Shown here: positions 35,408 to 43,506 of the stretch, in pieces
How the letters are laid out: the number at the start of each line of letters is the position of its first letter
How positions within the stretch are numbered: position 1 is the stretch's first letter
Origin: Rhodobacter maris
GTDB lineage: Bacteria > Pseudomonadota > Alphaproteobacteria > Rhodobacterales > Rhodobacteraceae
Length of the DNA: 64,000 nt
Direction of reading: 5' to 3'
NCBI RefSeq assembly: GCF_900217815.1
Contig: NZ_OBMT01000001.1
Location: 372,001 to 436,000 of the forward strand
Notes under the pieces: generated by a model
Databases searched by the model: none
What the model saw: only the letters and a program-made list of their open reading frames with translations
Told to the model about the DNA's origin: nothing
Program-made: the position numbers and the translations under genes

Positions 35408-36148
35408 ATGGAACTGGACGGCTTTGGCTGGGCAATGGCGATCCTTGCCGCGATCAGCGTCGGAATTGCAAAGGGCGGGCTGCCAATGGCCTCCTCGCTC
35501 TCGGTGCCGCTTCTGGCGGGGGTGATGAACCCGGTCGCCGCGGCGGGGCTGTTGCTGCCGGTCTACATCATCTCCGACATCTTCGGGCTGATTGCCTATC
35601 GGCGGGAATTCGACGCCCGGGTGCTGAAAATCATGATCCCTGCGACGATGCTCGGCGTCGGGTTCGGCTGGGCAACCGCCTCGGTGGTGCCCGAACGGGC
35701 GGTAACGGCGCTTGTGGGGGGCATCGGTGTGGTCTTTGCGCTCAATGCGCTGATCCGCCCGCATCTGGGCATGGCGCGCGCGGCGAAAGTCGGCCCGGGC
35801 CTGTTCTGGGGAGCGCTTACCGGCTTCACGAGTTTTGTCAGCCACTCGGGCGGCCCGCCTTATCAGGCCTATGTGATCCCGCTCGGCTTGCCGCGGACGG
35901 TTTTTGCGGGCACCTCCACGATCCTTTTTGCCTGGGTCAATGCGATCAAGCTCATTCCTTATGCGGCGCTTGGCCAGCTCAATTTCTCGAGCCTCGAGCT
36001 GGCCTTGAAACTGGCGCCCTTCGCGGCCCTCGCCGTCTGGAGCGGAGTAAAGCTCGTGCGCGTGATCCCGCATGAGACCTTCTACAAGATCGTCACCTGG
36101 GCGCTGCTCCTGATCTCGCTGAAACTGCTTTGGGACGTCTTCATCTGA
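35408..36148 (+). CDS. TSUP/TauE-SafE family permease
   Basis: A 246-residue membrane protein with about seven to eight helices. It has the duplicated family motif: GIAKGGLPMASSLSVPLL in the first half and GFTSFVSHSGGPPYQAYVIPL in the second. Family members export sulfite or sulfoacetate, or move other small anions, so the substrate is open. The ATG at 35408 was chosen over that at 35282 because of the GGAGAC site and because the longer form adds a Pro/Gly-rich, non-membrane leader. It is divergent from mdh. Confidence 0.85.
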   Translation: MELDGFGWAMAILAAISVGIAKGGLPMASSLSVPLLAGVMNPVAAAGLLLPVYIISDIFGLIAYRREFDARVLKIMIPATMLGVGFGWATASVVPERAVTALVGGIGVVFALNALIRPHLGMARAAKVGPGLFWGALTGFTSFVSHSGGPPYQAYVIPLGLPRTVFAGTSTILFAWVNAIKLIPYAALGQLNFSSLELALKLAPFAALAVWSGVKLVRVIPHETFYKIVTWALLLISLKLLWDVFI

Positions 36149-36273
36149 CGTCGCGGGCGGTGTGTTCCCGCGTCACGCAACCAATTCGGCGAAATACCCA
36201 CCCACAAGGCATTGAAAAAAATAAATATCTCAACAGCACCCGCAATGGAAGCCGTCAATACCCCAAGGGATGC

Positions 36274-36320
36274 GGGGGGGGCAGCGCCCCCGCAAGGGCC
36301 GCGCCCCGCTTGCGGGGCGC
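36274..36320. terminator. G+C-rich hairpin pair between TSUP gene and ppaC
   Basis: GGGGGC-AGC-GCCCCC (near 36276-36291) and a perfect 9-bp stem GCGCCCCGC / GCGGGGCGC (36301-36320). They lie between two convergent genes and probably end both transcripts. The rest of the 195-bp gap has an A+T-rich patch (36212-36230) and no gene. Confidence 0.6.
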
Positions 36321-36343
36321 GAAACCTCTCCTCTCGATCCGGT

Positions 36344-37264
36344 TCAGACCTTGAGCGCGGGGATGATCTGCTTCTTGCGGCTCATGATGCCCGGCAGCAC
36401 GACGCTGTCGCCGGTGACGGTGCAGCCAAAGCTCGCCTCGGCGACTTTTTTCACGAAGTCGTTCGGCACCAGCAGCGTCGCTTCCTCGTTGAGGATGTCG
36501 ACGACGAAAAGGAGCACCTGATCGGCGCCGTCTTCCTTGGCCACGTCGACCATCGAGGCCATCAGGCTCGCCTTGCGGTCGAGCACCAGCTTCGGTGCGG
36601 TGGTTTCGAGCACGCTCACGCGCAGCTCCTTGCCATCGACGGTGTATTCCTTGCTGTCCATGCGCAGCAGTTCGGCATCCGAGAAGGCCGAGACATCGGA
36701 TTTCGCCTCGAACATCGCCGTGGCGAGCGCGCCCATGTCGACGCCGAGATCGGCTGCCAGCGCGGCGCAGACTTCCTTGTCATGCGCGGTGGTGGTGGGC
36801 GAGCGGAATTCGAGCGTATCGGAGAGGATGCACGACAGCATCGCGCCCTTGATGCCGCGCGGCGCCTTGGCCACGGCCTCGCCCATCAGGTCATACATGA
36901 TAGTGGCGGTGCAGGCGAGCGGGCGGATCGTGATGTCGATCGGACCCTTGGTCTCAAGCCCGCCCACCAGCTTGTGGTGGTCGATGATCGCGGTGATGTC
37001 GGCCTTGTTGATGCCCTCGGGCAGCTCGGCAGGGTTGTTGGTGTCGACGATCACCACTTTCTCGCCCTCGGCCACGCCCGAGATGATCTCGGGTTTTTCA
37101 AGCGCCCAGTGCTTGAGCACGAAAGCGGCTTCGGTGTTGGGCTCGCCGAGCAGCGCGGCGCGCGCGGGCTGGCCCAGCACTTCGGTCATGTACCAGGCCC
37201 AGGCGATGGGCGAGCCGGTGGAATCGGTGTCAGGAGATTTATGGCCGAAAACCTTGGTGGTCAT
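36344..37264 (-). CDS. ppaC: Manganese-dependent inorganic pyrophosphatase (family II)
   Basis: A 306-residue DHH-phosphoesterase. It shows the N-terminal metal ligands (VFGHKSPDTDS, 5-15), VDTNNP, the DHH motif in IIDHHKLVG (about 95-97), and the substrate-binding SRKKQ near the C-terminus. It splits pyrophosphate to phosphate in the cytoplasm and pulls biosynthetic reactions forward. GGAACGC precedes the start. It stands alone between the TSUP gene (convergent) and lepA. Confidence 0.94.
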   Translation of the reverse strand: MTTKVFGHKSPDTDSTGSPIAWAWYMTEVLGQPARAALLGEPNTEAAFVLKHWALEKPEIISGVAEGEKVVIVDTNNPAELPEGINKADITAIIDHHKLVGGLETKGPIDITIRPLACTATIMYDLMGEAVAKAPRGIKGAMLSCILSDTLEFRSPTTTAHDKEVCAALAADLGVDMGALATAMFEAKSDVSAFSDAELLRMDSKEYTVDGKELRVSVLETTAPKLVLDRKASLMASMVDVAKEDGADQVLLFVVDILNEEATLLVPNDFVKKVAEASFGCTVTGDSVVLPGIMSRKKQIIPALKV

Positions 37265-37368
37265 GCGTTCCTCGGGTGATCTGATGGTGTGAAGTCGGAC
37301 GCCTTATAGGCACTGCCGGGGCGCTTGTCACCTCCCGGCAGCGGCTTTCACACCCGCGCCCGAGGGGC

Positions 37369-39168
37369 TCAGTCGTCCATCTTCAGCGCGGCGATGAAGG
37401 CGCTTTGCGGGATCTCGACCTTGCCGAACTGGCGCATCTTCTTCTTGCCCGCCTTCTGCTTTTCCAGAAGCTTCTTCTTGCGGGTGGCATCGCCGCCATA
37501 GCATTTCGCGGTCACGTCCTTGCGCATGGCGGAAAGCGTCTCGCGCGCAATCACCCGCCCGCCGATCGCTGCCTGAATCGGGATCTTGAACATGTGGCGC
37601 GGGATCAGCTCCTTGAGCTTTTCCACCATCGCCCGGCCCCGGCCCTCGGCGCGGTCACGGTGCACCATGATCGAGAGCGCGTCCACGGGCTCGTCATTCA
37701 CAAGGATCGACATTTTCACGAGAAAATCCTCGCGATATTCGGCAAGCTGATAGTCAAAGCTCGCATAGCCCTTGGTGACGGATTTCAGCCGGTCGTAGAA
37801 ATCGAACACCACCTCGGAGAGCGGCAGGTCATAAACGACCATCGCGCGCGAGCCCGCATAGGTGAGATCCATCTGGATGCCGCGCCGGTCCTGGCAGAGC
37901 TTGAGCACGTCGCCCAGATATTCGTCGGGCACCATGATCGTCGCCTTGATGCGCGGCTCCTCGATATGGTCGACATAGGTGAGGTCAGGCAGGTCGGCGG
38001 GGTTGTGGAGTTCCCGCACCTCGCCGTCCTTCATGTAGAGCTTGAACACAACCGAGGGCGCGGTGGTGATCAGATCAAGATCATATTCGCGCTCGAGCCG
38101 GTCACGGATCACCTCGAGGTGCAAAAGCCCGAGGAAGCCGCAACGGAAGCCAAAGCCGAGCGCGGCCGAGGTCTCCATCTCGGAGCTGAAGCTTGCGTCG
38201 TTGAGCGCGAGTTTTTCAATCGCGTCGCGCAGGGCGTCGAAATCATTCGCGTCGACCGGAAAGAGGCCGCAGAACACCACCGGTTGCGCCGGTTTGAAGC
38301 CCGGCAGCGGCTTGTCACAGGGCTTTTTCTCATGCGTGATCGTGTCGCCCACGCGGGTATCGCGCACCTGCTTGATCGAGGCGGTGAGAACGCCGATCTC
38401 GCCCGGGCCAAGCTCGGCAATATCGACCATCTGCGGCTTCAGCACGGCCAGCTTGTCGATGCGGTAGGCCGCACCGGTTTGCATCATCTTGATCTGGTCG
38501 CCCTTGCGGATCACCCCGTCCATGACGCGGATCATCACGACAACACCGAGATAAGCATCATACCAGCTGTCCACCAGCATCGCCTTGAGCGGCGCGTCGC
38601 GCTCCCCTTCGGGCGGGGGCAGCCGGTGCACGATTGCTTCGAGCACATCGGGAATGCCGAGCCCGGTCTTGGCCGAAATCGGAACCGCGTCGGAGGCATC
38701 GAGGCCGATCACATCCTCGATATTCGCCTTCACCGCCTGCGGGTCGGCCGCGGGCAGGTCGATCTTGTTCAGGACCGGCACGATCTCATGGCCCGCATCG
38801 AGCGCATGATAGACATTGGCGAGCGTCTGCGCCTCAACGCCCTGCGAGGCGTCAACGACCAGAAGCGAGCCCTCGACCGCGCGCATCGAGCGCGAGACTT
38901 CATAGGCGAAGTCGACATGGCCGGGGGTATCGATCAGGTTCAGGATATAGGTCTGGCCATCCTTCGCCGGATATTCGATCCGCACGGTGTTCGCCTTGAT
39001 GGTGATGCCGCGCTCACGCTCGATATCCATGCTGTCAAGGAGCTGCTCCTTCATGTCGCGCTGCGCCACCGTGCCCGTCATCTGGATCAGACGATCGGCC
39101 AGCGTGGATTTGCCGTGGTCGATATGCGCCACGATGGAGAAGTTGCGGATGTGATCGAGCTTTTTCAT
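37369..39168 (-). CDS. lepA: Elongation factor 4 (LepA)
   Basis: A 599-residue translational GTPase that acts on ribosomes, with back-translocation or assembly roles. The G domain has [14 protein letters not shown] (G1), DTPGHVDF (G3) and NKIDLP (G4). The C-terminus has the LepA-specific domain ending in [25 protein letters not shown]. The start at 39168 ([17 protein letters not shown]) fits the family; an in-frame ATG at 39330 is too far upstream. Confidence 0.96.
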   Translation of the reverse strand: MKKLDHIRNFSIVAHIDHGKSTLADRLIQMTGTVAQRDMKEQLLDSMDIERERGITIKANTVRIEYPAKDGQTYILNLIDTPGHVDFAYEVSRSMRAVEGSLLVVDASQGVEAQTLANVYHALDAGHEIVPVLNKIDLPAADPQAVKANIEDVIGLDASDAVPISAKTGLGIPDVLEAIVHRLPPPEGERDAPLKAMLVDSWYDAYLGVVVMIRVMDGVIRKGDQIKMMQTGAAYRIDKLAVLKPQMVDIAELGPGEIGVLTASIKQVRDTRVGDTITHEKKPCDKPLPGFKPAQPVVFCGLFPVDANDFDALRDAIEKLALNDASFSSEMETSAALGFGFRCGFLGLLHLEVIRDRLEREYDLDLITTAPSVVFKLYMKDGEVRELHNPADLPDLTYVDHIEEPRIKATIMVPDEYLGDVLKLCQDRRGIQMDLTYAGSRAMVVYDLPLSEVVFDFYDRLKSVTKGYASFDYQLAEYREDFLVKMSILVNDEPVDALSIMVHRDRAEGRGRAMVEKLKELIPRHMFKIPIQAAIGGRVIARETLSAMRKDVTAKCYGGDATRKKKLLEKQKAGKKKMRQFGKVEIPQSAFIAALKMDD

Positions 39169-39332
39169 GCCGCGCGTATAGCGGCAAACAGGCAGGCCGG
39201 GAAGGGGTCTCGGAAGCGCTGCAAAGGGTCTTTCACCGCGTCTGACAAGGCTCTCGCACGCGTCGCGATATTGCCATTGACCGCGCGCTCCGCTTGGTCG
39301 ATCAATCGCAGCACAGACCCCCGGAGGCACCC

Positions 39333-39521
39333 ATGATCCTGTCCGTCCCCAACATGACCTGCGGCCATTGCAAGGCCGCCGTCGAGAATGCCATCACCGA
39401 AGTGGGCGGCACTGCCCTTGTCAGCCTTGAGGACCGCGAAGTCGAGGTGAACGGCCTGCCCGAGGAAACCGTGCTCGCGGCGCTGAAAGCCGCAGGCTAC
39501 GAGGCCGAGGTGATCGCCTGA
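39333..39521 (+). CDS. Heavy-metal-associated domain protein, copper-chaperone-like
   Basis: A 62-residue single HMA domain. The metal site is MTCGHC (residues 8-13), and the fold ends with [12 protein letters not shown]. Such proteins carry Cu(I) to P-type ATPases or other partners in the cytoplasm. GGAGGCACCC before the ATG at 39333 is a strong ribosome-binding site, so the longer in-frame start at 39294 is rejected. No copper ATPase is in the window. It is divergent from lepA. Confidence 0.87.
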   Translation: MILSVPNMTCGHCKAAVENAITEVGGTALVSLEDREVEVNGLPEETVLAALKAAGYEAEVIA

Positions 39522-39724
39522 GACTGGCCGGACGCGGCCGCCTTGCGCCACAAATTGCGGCTGCAGTGCGGGGCCTCCCCATATCTTGGCCGGCCTCGCA
39601 CCCGGGATGAAATGCCGCCGAATGCATTGTATCTGCCGCGCAAATCCCTTAAAAACTTTGTCAAATCAACCGGCGCGGCAGCGACCGCCTGGACCGGCAT
39701 GAAGACAACCTTGGGAACATCAGC

Positions 39725-40021
39725 ATGAAGACCCTCGTTATCGCGGCAACGCTCACCCTTGCGGGCAGCGCGGCTTTTGCAGGCCCGATTGATGGCGCCT
39801 GCCTGCAGGCCGGGCGCACTGCGGACCGGGCGCTTTGCGGTTGCATCCAGCAAGTCGCGGATGCGACGCTTTCCCGCGCCGATCAGCGCCGCGCGGCGAA
39901 GTTCTTCACCGACCCGGACATGGCCCAGGATGTGCGCATGTCCGACAGCCGCGCAGACGAGGATTTCTGGCTGCGCTACAAGAGCTTCGCCGAAGCCGCC
40001 GAGGCCTATTGCGCTCCCTGA
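39725..40021 (+). CDS. Small secreted protein, function unknown
   Basis: A 98-residue protein with a signal peptide (MKTLVIAATLTLAGSAAFAG, cleavage near 19). The mature part has four cysteines (ACLQAG, LCGCIQQ, YCAP) which could form two disulfides in the periplasm, and a charged middle. Its stop overlaps the 3' end of the phosphatase gene on the other strand by 16 bases. No family is assigned. Confidence 0.72.
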   Translation: MKTLVIAATLTLAGSAAFAGPIDGACLQAGRTADRALCGCIQQVADATLSRADQRRAAKFFTDPDMAQDVRMSDSRADEDFWLRYKSFAEAAEAYCAP

Positions 40022-40455
40022 AGCCGTGCGAGCAACGCCTGCGCACCTGCCTCGATAATATCGAGGCATCCATCGAAATCACGGCTGTAATAGGGGTCGG
40101 GCACCTCTGAATGCCCTTGCGTTCCCTGCAGGAACATCTCGAGCCGCGCCGTTGCTCCTGCCGGGCGTGCGGATTGCGCATCGCGCAGATTCTGCCCGTC
40201 CATCGCCAGAATCAGATCGAATTCCACAAAATCGGCACGGGTGAGCTGGCGCGCCCGCAGCGCGCTCAGGTCATAGCCGCGGCGCGATGCCGCTCTTTGC
40301 ATCGGCGCATAGGGCGGCTCGCCCGCGTGCCATCCGCCGGTGCCTGCGCTGTCGAGCATGGCATCGAACCCGGCGCCTTCGGCCATCCCCCGGAAAATCC
40401 CCTCGGCGGCAGGAGAGCGACAGATATTGCCAAGGCAGAGAAACAGGATACGCAT
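40006..40455 (-). CDS. Low-molecular-weight protein-tyrosine phosphatase
   Basis: A 149-residue phosphatase with the P-loop CLGNICRS (7-14) and the general-acid aspartate in EVPDPYY (about 119). It dephosphorylates phosphotyrosine; in bacteria this often sets exopolysaccharide-linked tyrosine kinases, but no kinase is present here. It is convergent with the small secreted protein gene, with a 16-base 3' overlap, and divergent from cobB. Confidence 0.92.
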   Translation of the reverse strand: MRILFLCLGNICRSPAAEGIFRGMAEGAGFDAMLDSAGTGGWHAGEPPYAPMQRAASRRGYDLSALRARQLTRADFVEFDLILAMDGQNLRDAQSARPAGATARLEMFLQGTQGHSEVPDPYYSRDFDGCLDIIEAGAQALLARLQGAQ

Positions 40456-40483
40456 GGGTCATCTGTAACGAAGGAGCGCGCGC

Positions 40484-41182
40484 ATGGCCAGAATCGTGAT
40501 TCTCACCGGCGCGGGAATTTCGGCCGAGAGCGGCATCCGCACTTTCCGGGCCTCGGATGGGCTGTGGGAAGAGCACCGCATCGAGGACGTGGCCACGCCG
40601 GAGGGATTCGCCCGCAACCCGGAGCTGGTGCATCGCTTTTACAATGCGCGCCGGGCCGCCGCCGCGGCTGCGGCGCCAAATGCCGCGCATCAAGCTTTGG
40701 CCGCGCTGGAGGCCGACGGGCGGCACACGGTTCTGGTGGTGACGCAGAATGTGGACGATCTGCACGAGCGTGCGGGCACGCAAAACCTCATCCACATGCA
40801 TGGCACGCTTGCGGGGGCACTGTGCGCGGGCTGCGGCCATCGCTGGCCTGCGCCGACGCAGATGCAGGTCACCGACCCCTGCCCCGCCTGCGGCAAGCCG
40901 AAGACCCGCCCCGATATCGTCTGGTTTGGGGAAATGCCCTACCGGATGGAAGAGATCTGGGCCGCGCTGCGGCAGGCCGATCTCTTCGTCTCGATCGGCA
41001 CCTCGGGCAATGTCTACCCCGCGGCGGGGTTTGTTGCCGATGCGATGCATGCCGGTGTGCCCACGCTCGAACTCAACCTCGACCCCTCTGCAGGCACCCG
41101 GATGTTCGACGCAGCGCGCCATGGCCCGGCAACACAGGTGGTGCCCGGTTGGGTGCATGAGATGCTGGCCCGCGACAGATGA
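40484..41182 (+). CDS. cobB: NAD-dependent protein deacylase (sirtuin)
   Basis: A 232-residue class III sirtuin of the CobB type. It has GAGISAESGIRTFR (9-22), QNVDDLHERAG, the catalytic histidine in HMHG, and a zinc site CAGC ... CPAC (about 117-137). Tyr and Arg typical of desuccinylases can be expected, and the sequence WFGEMPYRMEEI fits that class. It removes acyl groups from lysines, consuming NAD. It is followed by rpmB with its own promoter. Confidence 0.92.
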   Translation: MARIVILTGAGISAESGIRTFRASDGLWEEHRIEDVATPEGFARNPELVHRFYNARRAAAAAAAPNAAHQALAALEADGRHTVLVVTQNVDDLHERAGTQNLIHMHGTLAGALCAGCGHRWPAPTQMQVTDPCPACGKPKTRPDIVWFGEMPYRMEEIWAALRQADLFVSIGTSGNVYPAAGFVADAMHAGVPTLELNLDPSAGTRMFDAARHGPATQVVPGWVHEMLARDR

Positions 41183-41187
41183 ATCGC

Positions 41188-41216
41188 TTGACGCGGGGCC
41201 GCTTTGCCCTTATGCC
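41188..41216 (+). promoter_or_regulatory. Promoter of rpmB
   Basis: TTGACG (41188-41193), a 17-bp spacer and TATGCC (41211-41216) form a strong housekeeping promoter just after cobB. The leader to the rpmB start is about 80-85 bases. Confidence 0.6.
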
Positions 41217-41305
41217 CCGCGAACGGATTTCCGGGAACCGCGCCAGCGGATCTCGCAGTATTGGAAGTGGGCCGCGAGCGCCCGAGGAAACGAAGGAACA
41301 TCGCC

Positions 41306-41593
41306 ATGTCGCGCGTCTGCGAACTGACCGGCAAAGGCCCGATGTCGGGCAACAACATCAGCCACGCGAACAACAAGACGCGTCGCCGGTTTCTGCCGAA
41401 CCTGAATGACGTCACCCTGATCTCGGACGTGCTGGGCCAGTCGTTCAAGCTGCGCGTTTCGGCCGCCGGCCTGCGCACCGTTGACCACCGTGGTGGCCTC
41501 GACGCTTTCCTGATGAAAGCCTCGGACACCGAGCTTTCGGCGACGGCGCTGAAAATCAAGAAAGCCATCCAGAAAGCCCAGGCCGCTGCCTGA
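41306..41593 (+). CDS. rpmB: 50S ribosomal protein L28
   Basis: A 95-residue ribosomal protein. It begins [25 protein letters not shown], with the family NNISHA and TRRRFLPNL blocks. The ATG at 41306 follows GAAGGAACATCGCC. An in-frame upstream ATG at 41204 would extend into the leader and is rejected. It is a single-gene unit with a promoter before and a good terminator after it. Confidence 0.97.
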   Translation: MSRVCELTGKGPMSGNNISHANNKTRRRFLPNLNDVTLISDVLGQSFKLRVSAAGLRTVDHRGGLDAFLMKASDTELSATALKIKKAIQKAQAAA

Positions 41594-41617
41594 TCGCTTC
41601 CGATGGTTCGCGCAAGG

Positions 41618-41638
41618 CCCCGCTTCGGCGGGGTTTTT
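41618..41638 (+). terminator. Rho-independent terminator of rpmB
   Basis: A 6-bp stem CCCCGC / GCGGGG with the stable TTCG loop is followed by TTTTTGCTTTT, a textbook terminator on the plus strand 25 bases after the rpmB stop. Confidence 0.93.
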
Positions 41639-41647
41639 GCTTTTCAA

Positions 41648-42640
41648 TCAGCGCCCCAGCGCAGCGAGCATCTCGGCCGCTGCAGCCGCGGGGGCGGCGT
41701 GGCCCGCGGCCACCGAGGCCCCCAGCGCCTGCATCCGGGCCCGCACTTCGGGGTCGGTGTGCAGCCGCGCCAGCAGCCCCTCGCGCACTTCGGTCTCAAA
41801 CCAGTGCCGTGCCTGCTCGGCCCGGCGCCGCTCGAAATGGCCCTGCGCGCGCCGCCATTCGGCAAGCGCCTGCATGTCTTCCCAGGCAGCCTTCAACCCT
41901 TCTTCGGCGAGCGCAGAGACGGCAACGGCCTTCGGGAAGCCCTCGGGGTCCTGTGGACGGCGGCGCAAGAGCCGCAGCGCGCCCGCATAATCGGACCGGG
42001 TGCGCAGGGCGGCGGCCTTCAGATCGCCATCCGCCTTGTTGACGAGAATCATGTCGGCCATTTCCATGATGCCGCGCTTCACCCCCTGCAACTCGTCGCC
42101 CCCCGCAGGCGCCATGAGGAGGATGAACAGGTCGGTCATCTCGGCCACAAGCGTTTCCGACTGGCCAACCCCCACAGTCTCGATCAGTACCACATCGAAG
42201 CCCGCCGCCTCGCACAGCGACACCGCCTCCCGCGTGCGCCGCGCCACGCCGCCGAGCTGTGCCTGGCTCGGTGAGGGCCGGATGAAGGCCATCGGCTCGC
42301 GCGACAGCCGTTCCATCCGCGTCTTGTCGCCCAGAATCGAGCCGCCCGAACGCGCCGAGGAAGGGTCGACCGCCAGCACGGCGACCTTGAGCCCCTGCCC
42401 CACCAGCATCATGCCGAAGCTCTCGATAAAGGTCGATTTGCCCACCCCGGGCGTGCCGGAAAGGCCGATCCGCAGCGCCTGTTTTCCCCGCCCTGCGAGC
42501 ACGTCCAGAAGCGCCGCCGCCTGCGCGCGATGATCCGCCCGCCCCGATTCCACCAGCGTGATCGCCCGCGCCAGCGCCCGGCGCTCCCCCGTCAGGATCC
42601 GGGGGGCAAGATCGGTCGCGGGGTCGGTCAACACGGTCAT
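41648..42640 (-). CDS. meaB: Methylmalonyl-CoA mutase GTPase chaperone MeaB
   Basis: A 330-residue G3E-type GTPase. It has the P-loop GTPGVGKST (about 61-69), the VDPSSARSGGSILGDKTRM block, ETVGVGQSE (switch/Walker B) and NKAD. MeaB protects B12-dependent acyl-CoA mutases and gates their cofactor, so it supports the methylmalonyl-CoA or ethylmalonyl-CoA mutase of the ethylmalonyl-CoA pathway. The mutase genes are not in this window. It is divergent from the DUF3108 gene. Confidence 0.92.
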   Translation of the reverse strand: MTVLTDPATDLAPRILTGERRALARAITLVESGRADHRAQAAALLDVLAGRGKQALRIGLSGTPGVGKSTFIESFGMMLVGQGLKVAVLAVDPSSARSGGSILGDKTRMERLSREPMAFIRPSPSQAQLGGVARRTREAVSLCEAAGFDVVLIETVGVGQSETLVAEMTDLFILLMAPAGGDELQGVKRGIMEMADMILVNKADGDLKAAALRTRSDYAGALRLLRRRPQDPEGFPKAVAVSALAEEGLKAAWEDMQALAEWRRAQGHFERRRAEQARHWFETEVREGLLARLHTDPEVRARMQALGASVAAGHAAPAAAAAEMLAALGR

Positions 42641-42764
42641 TTCAGCCCTTCCTCAATGCGGTCGCCTAACGAAACTGTCATCGGCGCGTCGATCTGTTCC
42701 GGTTTCATGCCCGAGGTGGGCAGTGTATGTCCAGAGTGAACCCCCAGATAGTCCCGAGGCACCG

Positions 42765-43499
42765 ATGAGAGCCGCTCTTCGTTCCCTGACTGCCCTTGCC
42801 ACCGGGCTCGCGCTCGCGCTGGCGCAACCGGTCCAGGCCGACCAGACAGATCACATCGTCTTCGATGTTGTGCTGGGCGGGATCAAGGCAGGCGAACTGG
42901 TGATTGACGGCAAGATCACCGCGGGTCGCTACGGCGCACAGGGCATGATGCAGACAACCGGCCTTGCCGGCATGCTCAAGAAGATCCGCTACGAGGCCGC
43001 GGCCGATGGCCGGTTTGCGCAGGGCCGCTTCAGCCCGCGCAGCACGGAGGTTTTGTCGCAGCGCGGCGACAACCGCTCGCGCAATACGGTGATCTACAAC
43101 GGCGGCGTGCCGGTGTCGGTGATCCATGAACCGCCCCGCGCTTCCCGGCCCAACGACGTCGACCCCGCGAAGCAGGGCGGCACGATCGACCCGCTCACCG
43201 CGCTTTACGCCGTTTTGCGCGATGTCCCCCCCGCCGAGGCCTGCAAGCTTTCGGTGACGATGTTTGATGGCACCAAACGCTCTGAAGTGGCCCTCTCCGC
43301 GCCCCGGCCTTCCGGCAAGGGCGTGACCTGCGCAGGCGAATACCGCCGCATCGCCGGGTTTTCCGACAAGGAGATGGCGGAAAAGACCCGCTTTCCCTTC
43401 ACGCTGACTTATGCGCCCACCGCGGATGGCGCCCATCTGCAGGTCGTCGATATTTCCACCGAAACGATCCTTGGCAAAGGCCGCCTGAAACGGCGATAA
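42765..43499 (+). CDS. DUF3108 domain protein, exported
   Basis: A 244-residue protein with an N-terminal signal (ALATGLALALAQPVQAD, cleavage near residue 27). The mature chain is beta-rich (FDVVLGGIKAGELVIDG, LAGMLKKIRYEAAADGRF, PLTALYAVLRDVP), matching DUF3108, periplasmic proteins of unknown role. GAGGCACCG precedes the ATG at 42765. It lies seven bases before hrpB and so is likely cotranscribed. Confidence 0.82.
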   Translation: MRAALRSLTALATGLALALAQPVQADQTDHIVFDVVLGGIKAGELVIDGKITAGRYGAQGMMQTTGLAGMLKKIRYEAAADGRFAQGRFSPRSTEVLSQRGDNRSRNTVIYNGGVPVSVIHEPPRASRPNDVDPAKQGGTIDPLTALYAVLRDVPPAEACKLSVTMFDGTKRSEVALSAPRPSGKGVTCAGEYRRIAGFSDKEMAEKTRFPFTLTYAPTADGAHLQVVDISTETILGKGRLKRR

Positions 43500-43506
43500 G
43501 GGCCGG

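Noticed and set aside
35408-36148. TSUP permease as the sulfite exporter TauE of the taurine operon
   Set aside because: It lies about 30 kb away, divergent from mdh, with no sulfonate gene beside it; the family is too broad to assign.
42558-42764. N-terminal extension of the DUF3108 protein
   Set aside because: It would overlap the 5' end of meaB and remove the signal peptide from the N-terminus; the ATG at 42765 has a good ribosome site.
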